A stretch of 57,366 bases of DNA from contig CALVPR010000003.1 in assembly GCA_944351765.1 (NCBI GenBank), positions 1 through 57,366 on the forward strand, in the 5' to 3' direction. The notes under the pieces were generated by a model that did not search any database, was not told the DNA's origin, and worked only from the letters and a program-made list of their open reading frames with translations. The stretch's first letter is position 1. Every line of letters starts with the position of its first letter. This DNA comes from an uncultured Bacilli bacterium (GTDB lineage: Bacteria; Bacillota_I; Bacilli_A; RF39; UBA660). Position numbers and translations under genes: made by a program. This document shows positions 26,274-34,876 of this stretch, piece after piece.

Positions 26274-28191
26274 TAGTATCTTCTTCCTTTACTGTTGTTT
26301 CTTTTTTTATTGTTTTAAAGTAATCATATTTTAATACTAAATCATTTTTCTTTATAATATAATTGATATAATTATTTTTTTCTTCTAATTCTTCATCACT
26401 TATTTTCCCATTATTAGCAACTATACCACCATCAACATAGACATTCCCATCATACCAAGAATAATCACTAAAGAAAGCTATTCCTTCATAATTAGGATCT
26501 AGTGCATCTGAGCCAATATAATAACTTGGATGTTCATACATGCCAAATAGATTTAATACAGTTGGTAAAATATTTAATTGGGATGTAACAGAAGTAATAT
26601 TTGTACTTTCAATATCTTTTGACCATATAAAGAATGGTGTATGATTTATTAAGTTATTAGATGTTTCTTTATACTTTGCAAGTATTGTCTTATCAGTTAG
26701 AGTATATAAATAATGATCTGTATAAACAACTAGTACTGTATTGTCGATAAGATTATTATCTTCAAGAGCTTGCAATAGCATACCTATCATATCATCAGTT
26801 TCTTTAGCTTGAATTCTTGTACAGTCTTCTTCAGATAAAGTTGTACCTTCTTCTAAAGTGTCTTCTGTGAGCATTTTGCATACACCTTTATTTTGTGAAA
26901 AAGGGATATGATTAGAATAAGTAATAATGTAATTAACAAATTTAGTATCAATAGGGAACATGTTTTCGTAAAATGTTTCGTTTTTTATAAGTTCTGTATC
27001 TAAATAATAAGTTTCATCTTTATAGTCTCCTAAATCTTTTAAGCCAAAATAATTGTCATATCCCCAATTTTTATAGTTGATACCCCTTGAATAATATTCG
27101 CTTGAATTCATATGAAATGCGTTAACAGTGTAGCCTAATTCTTTAAAAAGTTTAGCCATTCCATAATCAAAGTTATTTTTATTAAAAGTATAAGCGTTTT
27201 TAGTATAAGTAATTGGAGTTAAATAACCTGTATTAACAGCAAATTCTGAATTAAAAGTTGAACCACCACCATTATAATAAGAGTAGTGATTAGTAAAATT
27301 AATTCCTTCATTCATTAATTTATATAAATTAGGCATTCCTTCTTCGGTTACTAACCAATCATCGATTCCTTCTAGTTGTAAGAATATAAGATTTTTGCCT
27401 TCAAAAATTCCTGTATATTCGTTATTATGTTCTTCTTCACTTAAAAAGACGTCTTCTAAAAATTCAAGTTCTGAATCATCTCTTACTTCTTCTTCTTTTA
27501 AAAATGTTATGTAGAAGTTTCTTACAGTATATTCATATAATCCTGCTACTGCCATACTTTTATTATTATCATTAAAATTAATATATATGTTTTTAAAATT
27601 TCTCCAAGTGTTCCAACTAAGGTCAGAGTTAGATGGACCTAATAAAACTGGAATAATAAAGTGACCAATTAAAAATATTAATATTGCTTTTATTAAAAAT
27701 TTATAATTGTTAGTTTCATAATTTGGAATATGCTTATAACCGTTTATTCCTGTGTAAACAGCTATAATGCTAATTACATAAATCCATAAATTAGTACTTT
27801 TAATAGCATCAATTATATAAGAACTTCCTTCACTTGCCATTTCTAGTAAACTAAAATCAAAAAAATTATTAGTTAAGCCATAATAAACATTGTTTACATA
27901 AAATATAATAAAAGATAACAGTAGAAGAATTAAATATATAAATTTACTATATTTTTTTTTAAAGGATAATACTAAACTTATAAATAAAAATATCCAAATA
28001 ATTGTAAACAAATTGGGAACTGGTTGATAAAAACCAAATGAATCTATTGGTTTAGCAAAAATTCTAGTAGATAGATCTAATATTAAAAATGGTAAAGCCA
28101 TATATATAATATAAATATATTTTATTAAAAAATCTCTAATTATTATTGTGTATTTTTTAGCGAAATTTTTAAATTTACTTATTTTTTCCAC
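26260..28191 (-). CDS. LtaS-like lipoteichoic acid synthase / phosphoglycerol transferase
   Basis: A roughly 640-aa protein with five N-terminal helices and an extracellular sulfatase-fold domain (from about residue 265). Active-site elements are visible: metal ligand Glu in FLQLEGI, nucleophile Thr in GGGSTFNSEF, and the DH pair in VVYTDHYLY. SNHIPFS supplies the substrate-binding His. LtaS enzymes polymerise glycerol phosphate from phosphatidylglycerol. The GTG at 28191 has GGTGAT just upstream and is preferred over a GTG at 28203. It heads the cassette with yfhO, csbB-like and gtrA-like genes, so its product is probably the glycosylated polymer. Confidence 0.88.
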   Translation of the reverse strand: MEKISKFKNFAKKYTIIIRDFLIKYIYIIYMALPFLILDLSTRIFAKPIDSFGFYQPVPNLFTIIWIFLFISLVLSFKKKYSKFIYLILLLLSFIIFYVNNVYYGLTNNFFDFSLLEMASEGSSYIIDAIKSTNLWIYVISIIAVYTGINGYKHIPNYETNNYKFLIKAILIFLIGHFIIPVLLGPSNSDLSWNTWRNFKNIYINFNDNNKSMAVAGLYEYTVRNFYITFLKEEEVRDDSELEFLEDVFLSEEEHNNEYTGIFEGKNLIFLQLEGIDDWLVTEEGMPNLYKLMNEGINFTNHYSYYNGGGSTFNSEFAVNTGYLTPITYTKNAYTFNKNNFDYGMAKLFKELGYTVNAFHMNSSEYYSRGINYKNWGYDNYFGLKDLGDYKDETYYLDTELIKNETFYENMFPIDTKFVNYIITYSNHIPFSQNKGVCKMLTEDTLEEGTTLSEEDCTRIQAKETDDMIGMLLQALEDNNLIDNTVLVVYTDHYLYTLTDKTILAKYKETSNNLINHTPFFIWSKDIESTNITSVTSQLNILPTVLNLFGMYEHPSYYIGSDALDPNYEGIAFFSDYSWYDGNVYVDGGIVANNGKISDEELEEKNNYINYIIKKNDLVLKYDYFKTIKKETTVKEEDTNEET

Positions 28192-28319
28192 GTAAATCAC
28201 CACAAAAAAATTATATCATTAATTGTTATTTTTATCAAGAAAGAGGATGTAACTATTATTAATTGTTAATATTTATATGTTATTATTAAATAAATCGTGT
28301 TATTAAAAAAATAAAACAA

Positions 28320-28348
28320 TTGATAAATATTTATATAAGTGATATAAT
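28320..28348 (+). promoter_or_regulatory. Promoter of the second LtaS-like gene
   Basis: TTGATA (28320-28325), a 17-nt spacer and TATAAT (28343-28348) lie 17 nt before the ATG. The 160-bp interval also drives the divergent LTA cassette. Confidence 0.7.
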
Positions 28349-28365
28349 TTTTATGAGGTTATTAT

Positions 28366-30330
28366 ATGAAATTTAAAGAAAAAATAAAAAAATCATTTGT
28401 TGAATATAGACTATTATATTATTTTATATTTTCTTCAATTATAAATGCGACTATGTTAAGATGTTTTACGGTATTTAATTATTTTTCTTTAAGACCGTTT
28501 ATAGCAGATTTAGGAATAATTTTTTTATTTAGTGCTTTGTCATTTTTAGTTAAAGAAAAAAATAAAAATAAATATTTTTTAATATTAACTATAATATCGG
28601 TAGTTATGTTTATTGTAAATTCAATGTATTATACTTTTTATAAATCGTTTGCATCAGTTTCATTACTTGCAACATCAGTATTTGTAGTTGATGTGGGAGA
28701 TGCAATAGTTGAAAATGTTGTTCAAATTAAAGACTTGATTTTTTTGTGGCAATTAATAGGGTTAATAATATTGTTAAAATATGAAAAGAAAAATCAAATA
28801 AAAGATAAAACATATAAGGTAAACAAAAAATTATCAAAAAAATTTGCTTTAGGTTTTCTTGTATGTCTTCTTATAGTGGTGGCTATTTCTAAACCTAGTG
28901 ATTATGCCCGTTTTACTAAAGAATGGAATAGGAAAGGGATGGTTATTAATTTTGGAATATATACTTTTCAAATAAATGATATTATACAAAGCTTAAGGCC
29001 ACAATTAAATAATATATTTGGACATGATGTTGCTTATAGAAAAACAGTTGATTTTTACGATGAACATGGTTACGAAAGCACTAAACATGAAGAAAACATT
29101 TTTACAAATGTTTTTGAAGGAAAAAATTTAATTGTTATTCATGCTGAAAGTTTGCAAACTCTTGCAATGAAGCAAGAATTTAATGGTAAAGAAGTAACAC
29201 CTAATTTAAACAAATTAGCTCGCGAAGGTATATTTTTTAGTAATTTTTATTCACAAGTTGGAGTAGGAACAAGTAGTGATGCTGAATTTACTTTCTCAAC
29301 ATCAATGATGCCTTCTTCAAATGGAACAGTTTTTGTTAATTATTATGATAGGGAATATGTGACTATCCAAAAGTTGTTAAAAGAAAAGGGCTATTATGTT
29401 TTTAGTATGCATGGAAATACTGGAAGTTTTTGGAATAGAGATGTTATGCATAAAAATATGGGATATGATGTATTTTTTGATAAAGATCATTATGTAATAG
29501 ATGAAACTATTGGTTTAGGTTTGTCTGATAAATCATTTTTTAAACAGTCTACTGAAATAATTAAGAATATTAAAGATAGTTATGATGGCCCATTTTATGC
29601 TAATTTAATAACTTTAACTAATCATACACCTTTTAGTGATGTTGATTTGCTTGATGAATTGGATACAACACTTAAAGTTAATATTGATGGTCAAATAGTA
29701 GAAAGAGATTATATTGATGGAACAGTTTTAGGAAACTATTTTAGATCTGTTCATTATGAAGATGCAGCAATTGGTGAGTTTATTTTAGAATTAGATGAAG
29801 CAGGGTTACTAGAAAATACTGTTATTGTAATATACGGAGATCATGATGCTAGAATTGGTGAAGAATATTATAATTATTTTTATAATTATGATCCATATAC
29901 TGATACTGTTTTAAATAGTAATGATGAAGGTTACATTTTATATAACGAATATACATATGAATTAGATAGAAAAGTACCATTAATTATTTGGACTAAAGAT
30001 AAAGAATATAATATGGAAATAGATACTCCAATGGGAATGATTGATGTTATGCCTACACTAGGCAATATGTTTAATTTTTATAGCAAATATCAAATGGGAT
30101 ATGATATATTTAGTGTAAAGGATAATATGGTAGTATTTTCAGATGGTTCATATTTAACAGATAAAATTTATTATAATGCTCAAAAAGAAGAACAGTTTCC
30201 TATATCAGCGACTGCTATTAATGAAGAATATATAACTAAAAGAAGTGAATATGCTGACAAATTAATAGAAATATCTAACTATATAATCACATATGATTTA
30301 ATTAAAGAAATAGAAAATGGAAGAAATTAG
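28366..30330 (+). CDS. Second LtaS-like sulfatase-fold polymerase/transferase
   Basis: A 654-aa protein with five N-terminal helices and an extracellular domain. It aligns well with S. aureus LtaS: E261 in HAESLQ, GNTGSFWNRD, LTLTNHTPF and the metal pair in YGDHDARIG. At the nucleophile, LtaS reads GKTSDAEF but this protein reads GTSSDAEF, so Ser303 stands where Thr300 is in LtaS. Ser could still act as a nucleophile. It may be a primase, a stage-specific LTA synthase or another phosphoglycerol transferase. An S41 protease gene follows 11 nt later. Confidence 0.87.
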   Translation: MKFKEKIKKSFVEYRLLYYFIFSSIINATMLRCFTVFNYFSLRPFIADLGIIFLFSALSFLVKEKNKNKYFLILTIISVVMFIVNSMYYTFYKSFASVSLLATSVFVVDVGDAIVENVVQIKDLIFLWQLIGLIILLKYEKKNQIKDKTYKVNKKLSKKFALGFLVCLLIVVAISKPSDYARFTKEWNRKGMVINFGIYTFQINDIIQSLRPQLNNIFGHDVAYRKTVDFYDEHGYESTKHEENIFTNVFEGKNLIVIHAESLQTLAMKQEFNGKEVTPNLNKLAREGIFFSNFYSQVGVGTSSDAEFTFSTSMMPSSNGTVFVNYYDREYVTIQKLLKEKGYYVFSMHGNTGSFWNRDVMHKNMGYDVFFDKDHYVIDETIGLGLSDKSFFKQSTEIIKNIKDSYDGPFYANLITLTNHTPFSDVDLLDELDTTLKVNIDGQIVERDYIDGTVLGNYFRSVHYEDAAIGEFILELDEAGLLENTVIVIYGDHDARIGEEYYNYFYNYDPYTDTVLNSNDEGYILYNEYTYELDRKVPLIIWTKDKEYNMEIDTPMGMIDVMPTLGNMFNFYSKYQMGYDIFSVKDNMVVFSDGSYLTDKIYYNAQKEEQFPISATAINEEYITKRSEYADKLIEISNYIITYDLIKEIENGRN

Positions 30331-30341
30331 GAGGGGAATTT

Positions 30342-31658
30342 ATGAATAAAGAAGAGATTGTTAAACAAAAAGAAAAAATAAAAGATATTAAAGATAAGTT
30401 GAAAAATGAAAAAGATAAATTAAAAAAATTAAATAAAAAAAACAAAAGTAATAAAATATTAAATATGTTAAAAAAAGATGAGAATGATACATATAAATTT
30501 AAAGAAGTGCTTGTTATCATGTTATTTTCTTTAGCATTAGGGTTCTTTACTTGTTTTTCAATCATAACTATTTTTAATGGTGGGAAGAGCTATTTTACGG
30601 TAAGTAAGGATTTGAACAAATTTATTGATGCTTATTATACGATAATAGATAATTATTATGGTGATTTAGATAAAGAAGATTTGGTTAATAGTGCTATTGA
30701 AGGTATGGTCGGTAGTGTTGGTGATGTCTATACTAATTATAGTGATAGTGATACAACTACATCATTTTTAGAAACTGTAGAAGGAACTTATGAAGGAATA
30801 GGGTGTACAATTGCTCAAAAACAAACTGGAGAAATAGTAATTATTGATATGTTTGATGATGGCCCTTCTGCAAAAGCAGGATTAATGATAGATGATATTA
30901 TATTGAAAGTAGATGATATTGATGCAGAAGGAAAAACAACTACGGAATTATCTGATTATATAAAAAATAGTAAAAATAAAAATATAACTATAACTGTACT
31001 TCGTGGTAATGAGGAAAAAGAAATCAATGTGGTTAGAGACAAAGTAGAAGTCCCTACTGTTACTAGTCAAGTATTAGAAAAAAATAATAAAAAAATAGGA
31101 TACTTAAATATTTCAATCTTTTCTTCTGTTACAGATAAACAGTTTAACACTGAATTGCAAAAATTACAGAAAGAAAACATTGAAGGTTTAATAATTGATG
31201 TAAGGGGTAATGGTGGAGGATATTTAAGTTCAGTTACTAATATACTTAATAGAATTTTAGAAAAAGACAAAGTAATTTATCAATTAAAAAGCAAGGATAA
31301 GGTTGAAAAGAAAAAAGATACTACTAAAGAGTGCTTAAATATACCAATTGCTGTATTAACTAATACTGGTAGTGCTTCAGCTTCTGAAATATTAGCTTCT
31401 GCTATAAAGGAAAGCTATGGTGGATATGTAGTAGGTACAAATACATATGGTAAAGGTACTGTTCAACAAACGATGCAACTTACAGATGGAAGTATGATAA
31501 AATATACTGTTCAAAATTGGTTAACTCCTAATGGCAATTGGGTAAATGAAGTAGGATTAGAACCAACTGATTTTGTAGAATTATCTGATGAATATTATAA
31601 TAATCCGACTATAGATAATGATAATCAACTTCAAACGGCATTAACTTTGTTAAGTTAG
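30342..31658 (+). CDS. S41-family C-terminal processing peptidase (CtpA/CtpB type)
   Basis: A 438-aa protein. A Lys-rich coiled-coil N-terminus (1-45) precedes one transmembrane helix (about 55-75). An extracytoplasmic PDZ domain (about 145-225, with DGPSAKAGLMIDDIILKV) and an S41 protease domain follow. The catalytic Ser is in TGSASASEILA and the Lys in TYGKGTVQQ. TAGGAGGGG precedes the ATG. In spore formers, CtpB cleaves SpoIVFA in sigma-K activation, and other Ctps process envelope proteins. The link with the LtaS-like gene favours an envelope role. Confidence 0.92.
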   Translation: MNKEEIVKQKEKIKDIKDKLKNEKDKLKKLNKKNKSNKILNMLKKDENDTYKFKEVLVIMLFSLALGFFTCFSIITIFNGGKSYFTVSKDLNKFIDAYYTIIDNYYGDLDKEDLVNSAIEGMVGSVGDVYTNYSDSDTTTSFLETVEGTYEGIGCTIAQKQTGEIVIIDMFDDGPSAKAGLMIDDIILKVDDIDAEGKTTTELSDYIKNSKNKNITITVLRGNEEKEINVVRDKVEVPTVTSQVLEKNNKKIGYLNISIFSSVTDKQFNTELQKLQKENIEGLIIDVRGNGGGYLSSVTNILNRILEKDKVIYQLKSKDKVEKKKDTTKECLNIPIAVLTNTGSASASEILASAIKESYGGYVVGTNTYGKGTVQQTMQLTDGSMIKYTVQNWLTPNGNWVNEVGLEPTDFVELSDEYYNNPTIDNDNQLQTALTLLS

Positions 31659-31667
31659 ATAAAAAAT

Positions 31668-31699
31668 AAAAAAGATATTTTGAGAAAGATATCTTTTTT
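31668..31699 (+). terminator. Terminator after the S41 protease
   Basis: An eleven-base stem AAAAAAGATAT/ATATCTTTTTT encloses a ten-base loop; the 3' arm doubles as the T-tract. Confidence 0.85.
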
Positions 31700-31745
31700 C
31701 TATTATAAAAAATATTGTTAAATACTTTATTTTATGGTAATATTA

Positions 31746-31788
31746 TTAAGAATTTTGCATTCTTAAATTAACTTATAAATATGTTAAT
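31746..31788. promoter_or_regulatory. Inverted repeat and LytTR-type half sites upstream of agrA
   Basis: TTAAGAA-N7-TTCTTAA (31746-31766) is followed by TAAGTTAAT on the minus strand (31775-31767). That sequence fits the published LytTR half-site pattern at every position. TATGTTAAT at 31780-31788 fits at eight of nine. AAAGTTAAC at 31817-31825 is a further near match. High AT content makes chance matches easy. Confidence 0.3.
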
Positions 31789-31848
31789 TATTAAAATAAA
31801 AATTATTTTAGATGTAAAAGTTAACTATTACGGAAGAAAATATACCAA

Positions 31849-31891
31849 AAATGTAACCTGACTAGTTACATTTAAGAAAATATGTTATAAT
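31849..31891 (+). promoter_or_regulatory. agrAC promoter with 9-7-9 inverted repeat over the -35 region
   Basis: AAATGTAAC-N7-GTTACATTT (31849-31873) covers the -35 region of the extended -10 element TGT-TATAAT (31883-31891). The -35 hexamer is poor, which fits regulated transcription. Confidence 0.5.
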
Positions 31892-31922
31892 TATCTATGG
31901 AAAATAAGGAGTTATGATTGAT

Positions 31923-32642
31923 ATGTTAAAGTTTGTTGTTTATGAAGATTCATCAAAATATATTGAAGAATATGTTGATGTTATTAATAAGATAATGATA
32001 AATAAAAATTATGATTATAGAATCTTAAAATTTTCAAGGTTTATTCCAAGTTTGAAAAAAGAAATGTATTCAGGTGATGATGAAAAAATCTTTTTATTGG
32101 ACATTCAAACACCAGATGTTTCTGGAATTGAAATAGCTGCAAAAATAAGAGAAGTAGATTGGGAAAGTATAATAATTTTTATCACAAATTATTCACAATA
32201 TAAAAATGAAATATTTGCTAAAAGATTATCTGCACTAGATTATATATCTAAAGATAGTCAATTTAAAGATAGATTAACAGAAACCATAAACATAGCTTTA
32301 AAAGCAATATGTAAAGATGATGTATTAGTTTATACTTTTAATCATATGACTTATAGAGTACCAGTAAGAAATATAGCATATATAGAAAAGGCAAATGTTG
32401 GTAAGAAAAATTACATAATAACTTTAAATGGTGAAGAATATGAAATAGCAGGAACAATAAAGTCTTTGCAGGCTAAATTAGGAAATAGATTTTTTAGATC
32501 ACATAATTCTTGTTTGGTTAATTTGGATAATATTAAAACTATTAATTATAGTGAAAAGACTATAACTTTTATAAATGATGAGGAAATAGAGTTATTGTCT
32601 GTACGTAGTAAAAAAGGATTAAAAGAAGCATGCAACAAATAG
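31923..32642 (+). CDS. agrA: AgrA-like response regulator with LytTR DNA-binding domain
   Basis: A 239-aa cytoplasmic regulator. The receiver domain (1-125) has acidic E8/D9, phosphoacceptor D60 in LLDIQTPDVSG, and a TNYSQY and ALDYISKDS block as in AgrA. The LytTR domain (about 135-238) has YIEKA, RSHNSCLVNLDNI and the terminal LLSVRSKKGL. The start is taken at 31923 (11 nt after GGAG); an ATG at 31914 leaves only 2 nt. It overlaps the kinase gene by 13 nt. It presumably activates agrBD and target genes after pheromone sensing. Confidence 0.88.
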   Translation: MLKFVVYEDSSKYIEEYVDVINKIMINKNYDYRILKFSRFIPSLKKEMYSGDDEKIFLLDIQTPDVSGIEIAAKIREVDWESIIIFITNYSQYKNEIFAKRLSALDYISKDSQFKDRLTETINIALKAICKDDVLVYTFNHMTYRVPVRNIAYIEKANVGKKNYIITLNGEEYEIAGTIKSLQAKLGNRFFRSHNSCLVNLDNIKTINYSEKTITFINDEEIELLSVRSKKGLKEACNK

Positions 32643-33928
32643 TTGAAAAATTATTAAGTAGTTCTGTATCTATTTTTACAGCACTAATATTTGTTAAAAT
32701 AGTTACTAATGCAAAATCAAGATTAAATGTTTATAAAATAATATCATATTTTGTTTTTACAATAATATTTGCATTAAATTCTTTATATTGTACTAACATA
32801 TATAAAACAGTAATAAATTTTATAATACATATATTCTTTTTTAAAACTTATTTTAACTTAAAGATTAGTCAATCTGTTTTTGTAAGTTTTATTTATGCTA
32901 TATTATTAATGATTCCTGATATGATTATTTTATTATTTTTTGTAGGAATGTTTGGGATGACAAAAGAATATTGTTATAATATTTTTGCTGGTAGTTTTAT
33001 TGGAAATTTGTTGGTATGTGCAATAATTTTATTGATTACTTATTTGTTAAGAAATAAATTAAAAAGATTATTTAGTACAAGGGTGGAAAATAGTAATAAT
33101 ATTTTGTATATGACTTTATTTACAATTTTATGTGTTATAATTCTATTTTTTGATATTATAACAAATTATAAAAATGATAATAGCATATTTTCATATATAA
33201 TGTTAATAATAATATTTCTAATTGTAATTTCTAATTTAATTAAAGAAAAAATAACAATTAATGATAAAATAAAAGAATATAATAGTTTGCTTGCTTTTAT
33301 GAGGACATATGAAATAGAAATTGAATCTAATAGGATTCAAAATCATGAAATAAAAAATCAATTTATTACAATTGTTTCTATGTTAAAAGATAATGAAAAG
33401 AAAGATAAAATATTAAATTATGTTAGTAATTTAGTTAAAGATTATAAGAATATAGATGATAATAAGTATTCTGATTTGCAATATCTTCCTTTAAATGGAC
33501 TAAAAGGTTTTATCTGTAATAAAATTAATAAAGCTGAAAGTGAAAATATTAACGTAAGTGTTATTATTGAAAAAGGAATACAAAATTCTATTATTGCTAA
33601 TTTAAAAACAGATGAATTTAAAAAATTAGGGATTTTATTAGGTGTATATCTTGATAATGCAATTGAAGCTACTGCAGTTACTGAAGATAAAAGTTTATCA
33701 ATTGAAATGTATATTCAAAATGGTGATGTTTTAATTATAATCAGCAATACTTTTAATAATGAAATAATTTATGATAATGATTCTAATAAATTTAAAACTA
33801 CTAAAGGAGTAGGACATGGTTATGGATTACAATTAGTTAGTAAAGTATTAAATAATAGTAAAAAATTTATTGTTAGTAATTATATGCAAAGTAATGTTTT
33901 TATTCAAAAAATTATAGTAAAAAAATAA
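32630..33928 (+). CDS. agrC: AgrC-like pheromone-sensing histidine kinase (HPK10)
   Basis: A 432-aa kinase with six or seven N-terminal helices (about 10-205) and a cytoplasmic kinase part. The H-box QNHEIKNQFITIVSMLK, with H239, and the GHKL ATPase with YLDNAIEAT and GVGHGYGLQLV are typical of AgrC-type kinases. A peptide receptor role is inferred from the agrBD genes that face it. Its TAA lies inside the left arm of the shared terminator. Confidence 0.88.
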   Translation: MQQIVEKLLSSSVSIFTALIFVKIVTNAKSRLNVYKIISYFVFTIIFALNSLYCTNIYKTVINFIIHIFFFKTYFNLKISQSVFVSFIYAILLMIPDMIILLFFVGMFGMTKEYCYNIFAGSFIGNLLVCAIILLITYLLRNKLKRLFSTRVENSNNILYMTLFTILCVIILFFDIITNYKNDNSIFSYIMLIIIFLIVISNLIKEKITINDKIKEYNSLLAFMRTYEIEIESNRIQNHEIKNQFITIVSMLKDNEKKDKILNYVSNLVKDYKNIDDNKYSDLQYLPLNGLKGFICNKINKAESENINVSVIIEKGIQNSIIANLKTDEFKKLGILLGVYLDNAIEATAVTEDKSLSIEMYIQNGDVLIIISNTFNNEIIYDNDSNKFKTTKGVGHGYGLQLVSKVLNNSKKFIVSNYMQSNVFIQKIIVKK

Positions 33929-33950
33929 AATGGTTTCCCATTTTATTTTT
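33921..33950. terminator. Bidirectional terminator between agrC and agrD
   Basis: A nearly perfect stem of 12-13 bp (AAAATAAAATGG facing CCATTTTATTTT, loop TTTC) has T-runs on both sides. The agrC stop is at 33926-33928. The agrD stop, on the other strand, is at 33943-33945. Both lie within the stem. Confidence 0.85.
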
Positions 33951-34065
33951 CGATTAAACTTTTTGGCATTTTAGGTTCATCTATAAACCAAAATAAACAT
34001 GCTTGTGATCCCATAGTAGCAGCTACAGTTCCAAGAACAGTTAAAATACTTGCTATGTATTTCAT
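33943..34065 (-). CDS. agrD: AgrD-like autoinducing peptide precursor, 40 aa
   Basis: A short minus-strand gene with AAAGGAGG 7 nt before the ATG, 29 nt after the agrB stop. It has the three parts of AgrD. The first is an amphipathic leader, MKYIASILTVLGTVAATMGS. The second is a core around C23 (QACLFWFI). The third is an acidic, proline-containing tail, DEPKMPKSLIEK. By analogy with known AgrD, AgrB would cleave the tail and join the new C-terminus to Cys23 as a thiolactone. The ring would be five or six residues (CLFWF or CLFWFI); sequence alone does not decide. No other Cys is present. Confidence 0.9.
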   Translation of the reverse strand: MKYIASILTVLGTVAATMGSQACLFWFIDEPKMPKSLIEK

Positions 34066-34094
34066 TTTGTTTCCTCCTTTTAATTCTTTTATGT

Positions 34095-34706
34095 TTAATT
34101 GCTTAAACCTAACTTATAATTTTTGTAATTATCATAAGGTAATTTAAATAATTTATAGGTAATAGGATGAATCATTATTACAGATTCTATCATACCAACT
34201 AATAAATAGTTTGAGATAATATTATTACTATAAATTATTATTAATATAGTAAATATAGATCCTGATATAAAACTAATTATTTTATATCTTTTTCTTTTTT
34301 TTGCATTAATTAAAGGCCTTTTATAAGTATCTGCTGGTGCATATTTAAAAATACATAATAAACAAAATATTGCTATTAAAAATTTTGTAATTAAACTTAA
34401 TGATAAATAATTACAAATATATACACCGCCAATAAACATAATCATAGATGTTATTAAGCAGTAGCTACTTTTTGTTGCATGTATTCCAAATGCTGTACAG
34501 CGTATTATGTTATAAAAAATTGATAACATAATAACTTCTTTAAATATACCTAAAATTGCTGCTAGTGAGAAGATAATTATCATTTTTGTAATAGTTAAAT
34601 ATATACTTTCTAATCCATATTCAACTTCTTCTAATTGTGTTTCTGTAATTGTTTGTTCATTACTTTTTATAAATTTCATAACATTACCTAAAATTAATCG
34701 CTTCAT
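34095..34706 (-). CDS. agrB: AgrB-like processing peptidase/transporter
   Basis: A 203-aa membrane endopeptidase with about five to six helices. The catalytic pair is H76 and C83 in GIHATKSSYC, with the same seven-residue spacing as H77/C84 of S. aureus AgrB. It should cleave the AgrD tail and form the cyclic pheromone. The start at 34706 follows GGTGAG closely; a GTG at 34718 has no ribosome-binding site. A TATAAT lies upstream without a clear -35, which fits AgrA-dependent transcription. Confidence 0.92.
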   Translation of the reverse strand: MKRLILGNVMKFIKSNEQTITETQLEEVEYGLESIYLTITKMIIIFSLAAILGIFKEVIMLSIFYNIIRCTAFGIHATKSSYCLITSMIMFIGGVYICNYLSLSLITKFLIAIFCLLCIFKYAPADTYKRPLINAKKRKRYKIISFISGSIFTILIIIYSNNIISNYLLVGMIESVIMIHPITYKLFKLPYDNYKNYKLGLSN

Positions 34707-34840
34707 TATCTCACCCACGAATCTATTATATAATAGTATTTTTTATTGAGTGATATTGCTTCTTTTTCGTTAGAAAAATGAAAATAAAAATAAAGAGTAA
34801 ATTATTTGTTAATATAATGTGCACTTTATTTGCTTTTTGT

Positions 34841-34863
34841 GATTAAATTTGATTAAATTTGAT
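34841..34863. repeat. Tandem 10-bp direct repeat upstream of the ZIP transporter
   Basis: GATTAAATTT occurs twice in tandem (34841-34860) plus a third GAT. The 10-bp period places the copies on one face of the helix. It lies about 15 bp upstream of the likely -35 (TTGTTA, 34877-34882). Confidence 0.55.
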
Positions 34864-34876
34864 CTATTAAAAATTA

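Noticed and set aside
34707..34840. AgrA direct-repeat sites upstream of agrB
   Set aside because: Only poor half-site matches at irregular spacing could be found by eye.
34778..34846. 22-codon plus-strand frame starting MKIKIKSKLFVN
   Set aside because: No ribosome-binding site and no promoter nearby; composition is that of AT-rich noise.
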